This document shows positions 17,599 to 27,108 of a stretch of DNA of 64,000 bases, piece after piece (within the stretch, counting starts at the first letter, position 1; the number at the start of each line of letters is the position of its first letter). The notes beneath the pieces were generated by a model. It was not told the DNA's origin, ran no database searches, and was given only the letters and a program-made list of their open reading frames with translations. The stretch comes from Streptomyces broussonetiae (lineage in GTDB: Bacteria; Actinomycetota; Actinomycetes; Streptomycetales; Streptomycetaceae). The DNA is taken from assembly GCF_009796285.1 (NCBI RefSeq), contig NZ_CP047020.1, positions 9,548,001-9,612,000 on the forward strand, given 5' to 3'. Position numbers and translations under genes: made by a program.

Positions 17599-19140
17599 TT
17601 GCCCGGATCATCAACCGATCGCAGACGAAGGCGATTCCCGGCCGCGCTCCTGACCGCTCTTGCGATGGCCCTGGCCGCGTTGGGCACACCGGCGTTCGCC
17701 GCATCCCCGCCGACCGGTACGCCCGCCGCCGTGCACCCGGCGACCCCGCCGACGAACACGTCCGGGGCCGACGCGTCGCTTCCGTGCGACATCTATGCCG
17801 CGGGCGGCACGCCGTGTGTGACGGCGCACTCTACGACGAGGGCACTCTTCGCGTCGTACAACGGGCCGCTGTACGAGATCCAGCGGTCCTCCGACCACAG
17901 CTACCGCGACATCGGAGTGCTCGGCGCGGGCGGGTACGCCGACTCCGCGTCCCAGGTGTCGTTCTGCGCGGGCACGTCGTGCACGATCACGAAGATCTAC
18001 GACCAGACCACCCGACACAACGACCTGCCGATCTCCTGGGGCGGCTACTGGAAGGGTCCCGGCCCGAATGGATCCGACGTGGGGGCCGACGCCATGGCCC
18101 TGCCGGTGACCGCGGCCGGCCATCAGGTCTACGGTGTCAAGGTCACCCCCGGTGTCGGCTACCGGATCGACCACGCGAGCGGCGTGGCCACCGGATCCCA
18201 GCCCGAAGGCATCTACATGGTGACGTCGTCGAACTACACGAACCAGTGGTGCTGCTTCGACTACGGCAGCGGTGAGAACTCCCACACCGACACCGGCAAC
18301 GCCACCATGAACGCCATCTACTGGGGCAACGCGTGCTGGTTCGGCGGATGCACCGGCAGCGGCCCCTGGGTCGAGGCCGACCTGGAGAACGGCATGTTCC
18401 ACACCAACACCGGCTCCAACAACGACCCGAACAACCAGGGCGTGCACTATGCGTTCGTCAGCGCGTGGCTGAAGAACAACGGCACCAGCAACTTCACTCT
18501 CAAATACGGCAACGCCAGCAGCGGTGGCCTGACCACCACCTTCTCCGGTCCCCTGCCGAACGGCTACTCACCGATGAAGGTGGACAGTTCGGTCCTGCTC
18601 GGCACCGGGGGCGACAACAGTCCCAATGGCGTGGGCGAGTTCTTCGAAGGCGCGATGACGGCGGGCTATCCCTCCGACGCCACCGAGAACGCCGTGCAGG
18701 CCGCCATCACCGCCGCCGGCTACGGGGTGGTCGGCGGCGGTGCCATGACGGGTGAGCTGCACGCGGTGGGTGCGGGCAGGTGTCTGGAGGTGCCGGGCTC
18801 GTCCACGACGCCGGGCACGCAGACACAGATCCGGGACTGCGCCGGTGCGGCGAACCAGACCTGGTCGAGGACCGCTTCCCAGGAGCTCTCCGTGTACTCC
18901 GGCGGCAGCCGGCTGTGTCTGGACGCTTCCGGGCGGGACACCGGCCCCGGCACCAAGGTCATCACCTGGACCTGCAACGGCCAGAGCAACCAGCAGTGGA
19001 CGCTGAACGCCAACGGCACCATCACCAGCGCCCCGTCCGGCCTGTGCCTGGACGTCACCGGCGCCGCCAGCGCCAACGGCACCCCAGTGGAGCTGTGGTC
19101 CTGCAACGGCCAATCCAACCAGCAATGGTCGCTGAGCTGA
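17599..19140 (+). CDS. Secreted GH54 alpha-L-arabinofuranosidase with C-terminal ricin module, TTG start
   Basis: A 513-residue exported enzyme. I place the start at the TTG at 17599, because GAGGAGG lies 5 nt upstream and the frame then opens with a short n-region (DRRRRR) and a signal peptide cleaved after AFA; no ATG or GTG is suitably placed. The GH54 domain starts at LPCDIYAAGGTPC; Glu in EADLENGMF and Asp in GTGGDNSPNG are the expected catalytic residues. A ricin beta-trefoil (ELHAVGAGRCLEVPGS to NQQWSLS) closes the protein, matching the GH27 and first GH54 tails. It has the same domain order as copy 1, so it is probably the closer duplicate. A GC hairpin follows the stop. Confidence 0.9.
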   Translation: MPGSSTDRRRRRFPAALLTALAMALAALGTPAFAASPPTGTPAAVHPATPPTNTSGADASLPCDIYAAGGTPCVTAHSTTRALFASYNGPLYEIQRSSDHSYRDIGVLGAGGYADSASQVSFCAGTSCTITKIYDQTTRHNDLPISWGGYWKGPGPNGSDVGADAMALPVTAAGHQVYGVKVTPGVGYRIDHASGVATGSQPEGIYMVTSSNYTNQWCCFDYGSGENSHTDTGNATMNAIYWGNACWFGGCTGSGPWVEADLENGMFHTNTGSNNDPNNQGVHYAFVSAWLKNNGTSNFTLKYGNASSGGLTTTFSGPLPNGYSPMKVDSSVLLGTGGDNSPNGVGEFFEGAMTAGYPSDATENAVQAAITAAGYGVVGGGAMTGELHAVGAGRCLEVPGSSTTPGTQTQIRDCAGAANQTWSRTASQELSVYSGGSRLCLDASGRDTGPGTKVITWTCNGQSNQQWTLNANGTITSAPSGLCLDVTGAASANGTPVELWSCNGQSNQQWSLS

Positions 19141-19166
19141 CCCGGCGAGGAACCCGCGCTCGACTC

Positions 19167-19192
19167 CGGGGCGGCTTCCGACCGCCGCCCCG
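19167..19192 (+). terminator. GC-rich terminator hairpin after third GH54 gene
   Basis: CGGGGCGGC and GCCGCCCCG form a perfect 9-bp stem with an 8-nt loop, 26 bp after the stop at 19140 and 51 bp before the next start. Typical of Streptomyces terminators without a U-run. Confidence 0.55.
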
Positions 19193-19243
19193 CCGCATGT
19201 CGCCGCGCCGCAGCGAAGAGGCACCCAATCGCAGGAGGAACGG

Positions 19244-21076
19244 ATGAGGACGAGAACGAGACCCAGCCGTCCGGCACTGGTGGTCGGCATCGTCCTGGCA
19301 CTCGTGCTGCCGTTGCTGTCGACGGCCGCGAGTCAGGCCGCCTCGGACAAGTCGCTGAGCGTGCACCTGGCGTCGACCCGAGGACCGTCGACCGGTGTGG
19401 GGGAAGGGTTCCTCTACGGAATCAGCGAAGACGGCAGCCAGCCCGTGGACCAGTTCCTCCAGCCGCTGGGGATCAACGCGTTCCGCGGCGGCGGATGGTT
19501 CTCCGGCGGCTGGATCAGCGACGGCTACCAGTACGGCTCGGCCACCAAGGCCGACGTCGACTCGATCACCGCGCAGGCGAAACGGCTCACCCGGCCGCCC
19601 TACCACGCGCAGTACCAGGTGCTGGTGAGCGACATCTACGGCGCGAACGGAGGCCAGCCGTCGAACACGAGGTACCCGTGCGACAACGGCGACTGCTCCA
19701 ACTGGGTCGACTTCATCGACTCCACGGTGGGAGCGTTGCAGTCTTCGGGGCTCACGTTCTCCTACGACATCTGGAACGAGCCGGACATTTCCGCCTTCTG
19801 GACCCGGGGCGTGAACAGCGCCCAGTACTTCCGGATGTGGGACACCGCCTACCGGGAGATCCGGCGCATCGCCCCGCAGGCGCAGATCGTAGGGCCGTCA
19901 CTCGCGTTCACCCCGCAGAGCAACCCGGGTGAATGGCAGACCTGGCTCGCGCACGTGAAGGCGGCCGGGACAGTGCCGGACATGATCACCAACCACAACG
20001 AGGGTGATGTCGACGACCCCGTCACTGTCGCGCGGAGCCTCGACAACGCGCTGAGCTCGGCGGGCATCGGTCCGCTGCCGCTGTCCTCGAACGAGTACCA
20101 GCCGGCCGACCGGCAGACCGCCGGGGTGACGGCCTGGTACCTGGCGCGGTTCGCGCAGTCCGGGTACACCAACGCGATGCGCGGCAACTGGGTGTGTTGT
20201 GTCACCCCGAACCTGACGGGAGTTCTCACCCGGAGCGGGGGCGCCTGGCAGCCGACCGGCAACTGGTGGGCGCTCCGGGACTACGCCGACATGACCGGTA
20301 CCCTCGTGGACACCTCCGGCCAGATCGGTTCGACGGCGATCTCGGCCTCCGAGGACTCCGCGAACAAGCGCGCGGTGGCGATCGTCGGCGACTCGAATGG
20401 GTACACCGGCGCCGCGTCCGTGACCTTCGACGGGCTGTCGTCCGTACCCTGGCTGGCGAACGTCGGCAGCGTGCACGTCATCGTCCACCGCATCCCGGAC
20501 CAGGCGCCGCTCGGTGCGCCCCAGACCGTGTACGACCAGAACGTGCGCACCTCGGGCGGCTCGATCACCGTGCCGATCACGTTCCAGGACGCGCACGACG
20601 CGTTCGCCGTCCATGTGACACCGGCCTCGTCCGGCGGCGGGGGCTTCCCGGACGGCTACCACCAACTCGTGGCCGCCAACAACAACTTGTGCCTCGACGT
20701 GTACGGAAACTCCGGCAGCGCCGGTGCCGCGATCGACCAGTGGACCTGCAACGGGCAGGGCAACCAGCAGTTCCGGTTCGTGCCCGCCACGGACGGCTAC
20801 GGGGAACTGCGGGCCCAGAACTCCGGCCTGGACGTGGCGGTGGCCGGCGGTTCCACGGCGGCGGGCACCCCGGACATCCTCCAGCAGGCCACCGGCGCGG
20901 CGGCGGGCAGCCTCTGGCTGCCTGTGCGGCAGTCCGACGGCTCCTACGAGTTCCAGAACAAGAACAGCGGGCTGTGCCTGGACGTCTACGGCGCCGGCAG
21001 CAATCCGGGGCAGCAACTGGACCAGTGGCAGTGCAAGAACACGCCCGGCACGAATCAGGACTTCATCCTCCGCTGA
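19244..21076 (+). CDS. Secreted clan GH-A glycosidase (GH39-like) with ricin module
   Basis: A 610-residue exported protein with AGGAGG 6 nt before the ATG. A signal peptide ends after AASQA near residue 33. The catalytic part is a TIM barrel with FSYDIWNEPDISAFW (Glu179, likely acid/base) and LPLSSNEYQPADRQ (Glu284, likely nucleophile), the arrangement seen in GH39 beta-xylosidases and related retaining enzymes. A beta-rich domain (about 340-460) and a Gly linker precede a ricin module (about 467-610). That module is very similar to the tail of the beta-helix enzyme at 8870 and unlike those of its direct neighbours. Substrate is inferred from context as xylo- or arabino-oligosaccharide; GH30 or GH79-type assignments are possible. 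Confidence 0.82.
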   Translation: MRTRTRPSRPALVVGIVLALVLPLLSTAASQAASDKSLSVHLASTRGPSTGVGEGFLYGISEDGSQPVDQFLQPLGINAFRGGGWFSGGWISDGYQYGSATKADVDSITAQAKRLTRPPYHAQYQVLVSDIYGANGGQPSNTRYPCDNGDCSNWVDFIDSTVGALQSSGLTFSYDIWNEPDISAFWTRGVNSAQYFRMWDTAYREIRRIAPQAQIVGPSLAFTPQSNPGEWQTWLAHVKAAGTVPDMITNHNEGDVDDPVTVARSLDNALSSAGIGPLPLSSNEYQPADRQTAGVTAWYLARFAQSGYTNAMRGNWVCCVTPNLTGVLTRSGGAWQPTGNWWALRDYADMTGTLVDTSGQIGSTAISASEDSANKRAVAIVGDSNGYTGAASVTFDGLSSVPWLANVGSVHVIVHRIPDQAPLGAPQTVYDQNVRTSGGSITVPITFQDAHDAFAVHVTPASSGGGGFPDGYHQLVAANNNLCLDVYGNSGSAGAAIDQWTCNGQGNQQFRFVPATDGYGELRAQNSGLDVAVAGGSTAAGTPDILQQATGAAAGSLWLPVRQSDGSYEFQNKNSGLCLDVYGAGSNPGQQLDQWQCKNTPGTNQDFILR

Positions 21077-21200
21077 CCGCGTCTCCACGGACACCGGCCC
21101 GCGAGCGACCTCCGGCAACCAGGTAGCCACGGCCCCTACGAACAGCACAGCCATCGCGCCCCAAGGCCGGACCACCCCGGCGGCCAGGGAACGCCATACC

Positions 21201-21720
21201 TCGGGGGCCGAGCCGAGTCACCAGCACACCCGGTCCGACCTGAACTGCGACCGGGGCTACGAGTGGTGGCTGATGGAGCAGGCCAAGGCGCGCAACCCGG
21301 ACATCAAGCTGTACGGGCTCGCCTGGGGGCGCCCGGCTGGATCGGCGGCGGGAACTTGGAGGCAACGTCGCCTCCGGCTCCAACCTCAAGCAGTGGAACT
21401 CCGACGGGAGCACCAACCTGCAGTGGCAGCTGATCGACGTCGGCAACGGCTACTACCGCATCATGAACCGCACCAACGGCATGGCCGCCGACAGCTGGGG
21501 CAACTCCGCCCACGGCGCTTCCGCCCGCCAGGAGGCGTGGAACGGCGGCAACAACCAGCAGTGGTCGCTCAACAGCCTCGGCGGCAACCGCTACCAGATC
21601 GTCAATCGGAGCACCGGCACCGCCCTTGACGGCAGCGGCAGTACCACGGTCGGCTCCACCACGGTCATGTGGACACCGAACTCCAGCACCAACAACGAAT
21701 GGACCATCACCGCGGTCTGA
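21201..21720 (+). pseudogene. GH59 galactosylceramidase-type fragment joined to a ricin module
   Basis: The first 130 bp encode GAEPSHQHTRSDLNCDRGYE, WWLMEQAKARNPDIKLYGLA and, in a shifted frame, GAPGWIGGGN. This is the diagnostic mid-region of GH59 galactocerebrosidases. At about 21350 the GH59 sequence stops and a ricin-type module follows (NLKQWNSDGSTNLQWQL through NNQQWSLNSLGG to EWTITAV), ending at 21720. There is no start codon, signal peptide or rest of the barrel. A deletion removed most of a GH59-ricin gene or fused two genes. Confidence 0.7.
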
Positions 21721-21823
21721 ACTGCCCCAGCCTCATTCGTCGCGGTGTCACCGCCGCACACAGCACCCGTCCCCAACCGATCGGTGCTCCCTGCACATCC
21801 CTCGACTACGGAAGAAGGAATGC

Positions 21824-23158
21824 ATGAAACGCAAACCGCTCTTAGTGTCCATCGCGGCCGCGATACTTCTCGTCCTGGCCGCTGCGGGCACCTCGTTCAG
21901 CAGTGGCCTTGGCCCGCCCGCGTCGGTCACGACCACCGGCGCCCCAAGGGCGACTGCCGGCTGCGGCAGGGCCCCCACGCTGACGAGTGGCACACACACG
22001 ATTCAGAGCGGCGGCCAGACGCGCAGTTACATACTGCGGGTTCCTGCCGACTACGACAGCAACCACCCCTACCGGCTGATCCTCGGCTTCCACTGGCGGG
22101 GCGGCACGGCCAACGACGTCGACTCGGGCGGAACGGACGGGTACAACTGGTCCTACTACGGCCTACGGCGCCTGGCGGACAACGCGAACAACAGCACGAT
22201 CTTCGTCGCCCCCCAGGGCATCGACAACGGCTGGGCCAACTCCGGCGGCCAGGACGTGGCCTTCGTCGACGCAATGGTCAGCCAGATCGAAGCAGGTCTG
22301 TGTGTCGACACCACGCAGTTGTTCTCCGCCGGTTTCAGCTACGGCGGCGCGATGTCGTACGCCCTCGCCTGCTCCCGGGCGACGGTCTTCCGCGCGGTCG
22401 CGGTCTACTCCGGAGCGAACCTCAGCGGGTGCAACGGCGGCACTCAGCCCATCGCGTACATGGGTCTGCACGGCATCAGGGACAACGTGCTGCCCATCTC
22501 GTCGGGACGGGAACTGCGCGACACCTTCGTCCGGGCGAATGGCTGCACCCCGCAGAACCCGCCCGAGCCGGCCTACGGAAGCCTGACGCACATAATCACC
22601 ACCTACTCAGGATGCAGGTCCGGATACCCCGTCGTCTGGGCCGCGTTCGACGGAGCGGGCCACGATCCCGGTCCTGTCGACGGTTCCACCGGTGACGGCT
22701 GGCACACCTGGACGTCGGCGGCGGTGTGGCAGTTCTTCACACAGTTCGGCTCGAATTCGCCACCGCCGTCCGGCAGCCAGGAGATCGTCGGCCAGCAGTC
22801 GGGGCGCTGCCTCGACATCGACAACTCCACCACGGCCAACGGCACGCAGTCACAACTGTGGGACTGCAACGGCGGCTCCAACCAACGGTGGACCTTCACC
22901 GCCGGAAAGCAGCTGGTTGTCTACGGCGACAAGTGCCTGGGCGTGGGCCAGACAGCGGGCAACGGCACCCCGGCGGCGATCTGGGACTGCAGCGGGCAGG
23001 CAGATCAGCAATGGAACGTCAATCCCGACGGCACGATCACAGCAGCGCAGTCGGGGCTCTGCCTGGACGCAAGCGGCCAGGGGACCGCCAAGGGGACGAA
23101 AGTTCAGCTATGGAGTTGCACGGGCGGTGCGAACCAGCACTGGCGCCTGCAGAACTGA
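21824..23158 (+). CDS. Secreted CE1-type esterase (feruloyl esterase / PHB-depolymerase fold) with ricin module
   Basis: A 444-residue exported alpha/beta hydrolase. A GAAGGA site precedes the ATG and the signal peptide ends around residue 25-30. The esterase domain (about 45-300) shows the oxyanion region LGFHWRGG, the nucleophile Ser172 in SAGFSYGGAMS, and later GLHGIRDNVLP (Asp) and FDGAGHDPG (His) as the rest of the triad. This subgroup includes feruloyl esterases, acetylxylan esterases and polyhydroxybutyrate depolymerases; the ricin module (about 325-444) and the neighbours favour a role in removing ferulate or acetyl from arabinoxylan. It is the last enzyme of the island. Confidence 0.88.
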   Translation: MKRKPLLVSIAAAILLVLAAAGTSFSSGLGPPASVTTTGAPRATAGCGRAPTLTSGTHTIQSGGQTRSYILRVPADYDSNHPYRLILGFHWRGGTANDVDSGGTDGYNWSYYGLRRLADNANNSTIFVAPQGIDNGWANSGGQDVAFVDAMVSQIEAGLCVDTTQLFSAGFSYGGAMSYALACSRATVFRAVAVYSGANLSGCNGGTQPIAYMGLHGIRDNVLPISSGRELRDTFVRANGCTPQNPPEPAYGSLTHIITTYSGCRSGYPVVWAAFDGAGHDPGPVDGSTGDGWHTWTSAAVWQFFTQFGSNSPPPSGSQEIVGQQSGRCLDIDNSTTANGTQSQLWDCNGGSNQRWTFTAGKQLVVYGDKCLGVGQTAGNGTPAAIWDCSGQADQQWNVNPDGTITAAQSGLCLDASGQGTAKGTKVQLWSCTGGANQHWRLQN

Positions 23159-23259
23159 CACACCGGGGCCAGGATGAAACGCCGCAGTCCAAGCCGATCG
23201 AATGGCCGGGCTGCGGACAGGCACCTCATTGGCTCCGGAGCGGGGCCGGTCTGCGGACG

Positions 23260-23479
23260 GTTTTGAGATGGCCGGTCGCCTATGTCCACGATGCTCGGGT
23301 ACACATCCGGCAGCACGTCCGTCGTGAGCCCGTTCCGCCAGTGCGGCACCAAGACCACCCCCCATCACCCGGAGTTCGGGCTCCACCTGCGTCTTTGGCA
23401 CCACTGGCTCCTGCCCCCTCGCCTCGAGGTCCTGCCTTGACAGCTCGGCGAACACCTCTGCCACTGTCTCGCGCGTCAT
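23260..23479 (-). pseudogene. Broken leftward gene of unknown function
   Basis: From an ATG at 23479 the frame reads TRETVAEVFAELSRQDLEAR and continues to RVMGG. A shift in a run of six G then gives VPHWRNGLTTDVLPDVYPSI. The sequence looks protein-like in two frames joined at the homopolymer, so a frameshifted small gene is plausible. I do not recognise the family. Confidence 0.3.
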
Positions 23480-23748
23480 CCGAAGACGGGCCCAGGGCGG
23501 TGCGCCGTCACGCGGTGGTGCTCGCGGGCCGGGCGCGGCTCTACACCCGGCTGAGCGTCGCCGATCGCAGGCGCCTGTGCAGGGAGTCGGGCCAGCCGTT
23601 GTGGCTGTGGCCGGCAGAGCACGGTCGCCCGATGGACCCGGCGGCCTGGCAGGCGGCCTTCAGGCGGACCAACGAGCGGTGCGCCGCGTTCGGCCTGGAC
23701 TGTGCCGCACCGCAGTTCCGCGGCACCTGGCGCAACAGCAGACGGTGA
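23480..23748 (+). pseudogene. Fragment of a tyrosine recombinase/integrase
   Basis: The frame ending at 23748 contains RLYTRLSVADRRRLC, GQPLWLWPAEHGRPMDPAAW and FRRTNERCAAFGLD, a stretch found just before the catalytic His-x-x-Arg block of actinobacterial tyrosine recombinases. The expected HxLRHxxA block and catalytic Tyr are missing; the reading passes into unrelated residues and stops. It marks the left edge of the decayed mobile region. Confidence 0.6.
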
Positions 23749-23929
23749 TAGTGGTCGTTGTGATCAAAGGGCATGCCCCGACCCTGCCACAACGGACGCA
23801 CTCAGCCCGTCCCTTCCACCATCAAGACCCTGCGATGAACTGCGTCACATCGGCGGGGCTCGAATGCAACACACGACGCCGCCATCGTTGCGAACGCGGC
23901 GGCGAAAGCGGACCTGTTCAATTGCAACA

Positions 23930-25092
23930 CGCACCCGACCACACACGGCCTCTGCGGACACAAGGCATGCCTTCGCAGCACAAACTACGGGCCGACGGGG
24001 GAGTACGCCACACGTAAGGTCCGCCACTACGGCACCGTCCTGGTGGACGTCGAAACCCGCCGTCCGGTCGACCTGCCCCCGGACCGGGAGGCATCCAGCC
24101 TGGGCTGCATGGCTCGGCCCAGCACGCCCGGCATCGAGGTCGATTACCGGGACCGCGCGCCGTTCTTCGCTGAAGGCGCCGCGGCCGGGGCACCGCAGGC
24201 GGTCCAGGTCGCGGACAGGTGGCGCCTCTGGCACAACCTGAGTGAGGCCGCCGAGCGGAGCGTCACCCAGCGTCGGCGCTGTCTGCGCGTCCTGACGCCC
24301 GTGGGGCCAGCCCGAGCTCGGGGCCATCTCGGCGGCGGCCGTGTCCGGGTCACCTTGGCCACGAGGACACCGGTTCGCCGACCGCACCCGGGAAGGGCAC
24401 GCTGCCGTCCACGCCCTGCTGAGGGCAGGACTCAGTCTGCGCTCGGTCCAGCTTCAGCTCGGGATGAGCTGACGAACCGTCAAGCAGTTGGCCGACGTTG
24501 CGACGCCGGAGAAGCTGTTCACCGGTCAGTGGCAGAACCGGCCATCGGACCTCGATGACTACAAGCCCTACTTGGACCACCGCTGGAACGAGGGCTGTAC
24601 GAACGCGTGGAAGTTGTGGGAGGAGGTCGTGCCGCTCGGCTACAAGGGCAGCTACCAGCGCGTTCGCGACTACCTGCGCGACAAGCGCACCACACCAAGG
24701 CCGGTGACTGCCCGGCCGTCCTCGCCGCGAGCCGTCGGCCCGGATTCCTTCACCGAACCCTAGCAACTCCAGCTCAAGGCTGTCTGTGCTCACTGCCCAG
24801 AACTCGACGAGCTGACTCGGCACGTCCGGTCCTTCGCGGCCATGGTCACCGCCCATCAGGGCGAGCGCCTGCCGGACAGGCTCGATGCCGGCCAGCAGGA
24901 CGAACGACTTGCCCAGCCTCCACACGCTCGCCGTCGGCATCGACCGCGACCGCGACGCCGTCATCGCCGGCCTCAGCCTCCCTTGGAACTCGGGCGTCGT
25001 CGAAGGTCATGTCAATCGGCAAGATGCTCAAACGGCAGATGTTCGGCCGCGCGGGCTTCCCTCTCCTGCGTAAACGGGTCCTCCTCGCCTGA
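23930..25092 (+). pseudogene. ISL3-family transposase, multiply frameshifted
   Basis: Pieces of one ISL3 transposase can be followed in three frames. The order is the VRHYGTVLVDVETRRPVDL block, RDRAPFFAEGA with the first catalytic Asp region, ADRWRLWHNLSEAAERSV, then GQWQNRPSDLDDYKPYL and NEGCTNAWKLWEEV, then LPSLHTLAVGIDRDRDAVI and LPWNSGVVEGHVNR, and finally KMLKRQMFGRAGFPLLRKRV ending at 25092. At least three shifts separate them, so it is inactive. The N-terminal zinc-finger part is degraded. The region 23749-23929 holds nothing else I can identify. Confidence 0.75.
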
Positions 25093-25120
25093 CCTTGCGG
25101 CGAGTTCACCAGCCACGGTC

Positions 25121-25636
25121 CTACAGGGCGCGCCGGTAACGAACTTCGGAAACCGACACTCCGTCGTAGTCGTCAGCCTGGACAGCACCGTCGGCGATAT
25201 ACCCCGCTCGCTCGTAGAAGTGACGTGCCCGAGTGTTGTCGGTGAGGACCCACAGCAACATCAGGCCGAAGTCATCCGCGTGAGCGTGAGAGTGCACGGC
25301 TTCGAGGAGCATGCGGCCGATTCCGGACCCAATGAGTGAGGGCTGAACGTACAGGGCGTAGAGCTCGCCCATGGCCGTACTCGTTCCATTGCCGCGGAAG
25401 CGTCCGAAGCATGCCCAACCCACGACCCGTCCACGGGCGTCGACCGCTACCAGGTTGGTCGTGCCCTCTCTCGACCTTTCGAAGTGCCGACGGCGCTGCT
25501 GAACATCGGCCTCAACCGTCATTTCGTCGAGGTAGGACTGGGGCAGGATTCCGGCATATGCGGCCTGCCAGCCGGTCACTCGTATCGCTGACACAGCCGG
25601 GACATCGACTTCGGTCATAGCTCGTACAGTCAACAT
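25121..25636 (-). CDS. GNAT-family N-acetyltransferase
   Basis: A 171-residue cytoplasmic acyl-CoA-dependent acetyltransferase. I start at the ATG at 25636 (MLTVRAMTEVDVPAV), where the GNAT fold begins; the open frame upstream has no family similarity. The acetyl-CoA loop is QPSLIGSGIGRMLLEAV, preceded by the beta-4 strand GELYALYV and followed by LWVLTDNTRARHFYERAGY. These are the standard motif A and B features. The substrate is not predictable. The ribosome site is weak. It lies between two pseudogenes and appears intact. Confidence 0.8.
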   Translation of the reverse strand: MLTVRAMTEVDVPAVSAIRVTGWQAAYAGILPQSYLDEMTVEADVQQRRRHFERSREGTTNLVAVDARGRVVGWACFGRFRGNGTSTAMGELYALYVQPSLIGSGIGRMLLEAVHSHAHADDFGLMLLWVLTDNTRARHFYERAGYIADGAVQADDYDGVSVSEVRYRRAL

Positions 25637-25772
25637 CTCGGCACCGTACGAGACCCGTGCACACGACCGCCCGGGAATTACGGCCGAGCAGTCGTACCAA
25701 CTACATGGAGTCGCCGCTGCACGGAAGCCGTGCCAGAACCGAAACCGGTGAACAGCGCCACCCGTCGCAAGG

Positions 25773-26533
25773 TCACGGACGAGTGGCCACGAGCACATCA
25801 ACGACATAGACCCCTTCCACCAGTTCATCAGGGAATGCCCCGCGCAGTCGCCTGCGCTCTTCGGCGAGAAAGGCCCGGTTCGTGGTCTGGTCGAGGACAA
25901 GGAACGCCGAGCGGCTGCTGATATTGGCGAGGTGTGTGTCAAGAGGGACGGTCCGCTGCCAGCGGATCTGCCGGCGCACGATCCGCAGTCCGGTCAGCCC
26001 CGTGAGCCGGACGGCCTCGCTGTCGTGGGGACGCACCGCGGAACGAGCGGGAACTCCGCAGTGGTGCGCGATGCGCTCGTGCTGAGCGCGGATCCACGGC
26101 ACGTCGAACGCGGTGGTGTTCCACCAGATCGCGAGAGCCCCGTCCGCGCACAGGACCCGCAGGACCTCCGGGGCAGAGCGGCCGGTGTCGGTCCACTGCC
26201 ACGACTACGCGTACGTGATCAGGTCGTGCGAGGCATCGGCGAGTGGCAGCACATTGCCGTCTCTCGCACGATCAGCACGTCCGGGAGCACCCGACGAAAC
26301 TCGACGGCCATCGCGTCACCAGGCTCGACGGCGACCACATCGGCACCCTGCTCCCGCAGCAGGGAGGTCGCGATTCCCGTGCCCGCGCCGACGTAAGCGA
26401 CGCGGGCACCCGCCAGGGAACGGCTCAGGGACTCCTCGACGAAGTCGAAGGGCACGGGCGGATACGAAGCGCGGCTCGCCTCGTACTGCGCAGCAGCCGA
26501 GTTGAACGAATGAGCACGTGAGCTGGCAGTCAT
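25773..26533 (-). pseudogene. SAM-dependent class I methyltransferase, frameshifted and with internal stop
   Basis: The ATG at 26533 opens a clear methyltransferase (FNSAAAQYEASRASYPPVPF, then VAYVGAGTGIATSLL as SAM motif I and VVAVEPGDAM as motif II). Near 26265 the frame shifts and continues as LPLADASHDLITYA followed by an in-frame TAG. It then runs through WWNTTAFDVPWIRAQHERIA to the end at 25773 (VDVLVATRP). Both lesions fall in the catalytic domain, so it is inactive. Confidence 0.75.
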
Positions 26534-26659
26534 CTCCACATCATCGGTCCCTGCCACGGTGCAGCAGGGACCGATCACCCAACCCGGTGACCACTTCGGG
26601 TTGCAGCTCCAGCCCCCTCGGCGCACAGCAGCTGCCGAGACTCTCGGGGCTGAATAGAT

Positions 26660-27068
26660 TCGAGGTCGGCGACACACGCTGAAAACCGGTAGTTACGGGA
26701 GGAGAGCCCACGCCGCGGTCGCGGACCGGGACGAGTGTGCCGTCCGCGATCCACATCCGGTCCGGGGCATCAGCCGGGCGGGAGACCGGTTCGAGTGCCA
26801 GCAGCGGTCCCAGCCGCTGGATCACACCGCACACCGTGGAGGAGGAGACGCCGAACAGCGGGCCCAGCTGCCGCATGGTCAAGTTCGTGCGGTAGTACAC
26901 CGCGGCCATCGGCACCCGCTCGGCCAGGGGCAAGGACCACGGCCGGCCCCGCGACGTGCCGTTGCCGCCGCGCTCCCGCACCACCTTCAACAGCGCCGAC
27001 AACTTTGTCACCCGCAGCCCCGTGAACGTCTCCACCCACACACGTTCAGCCCTTGACACCCCAGCCAT
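26660..27068 (-). pseudogene. N-terminal half of an IS5-family transposase
   Basis: From 27068 the frame reads MAGVSRAERVWVETFTGLRV, LPLAERVPMAAVYYRTNLTM, RQLGPLFGVSSSTVCGVIQR and WIADGTLVPVRD, the helix-turn-helix region and first catalytic Asp of IS5-type DDE transposases. After an apparent one-base insertion near 26690 the next residues NYRFS appear in another frame, then similarity ends. The second half is absent. Confidence 0.65.
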
Positions 27069-27108
27069 ACATGGAAGATGCCCAGATCAGAGCCTTGTGC
27101 AACACCCT

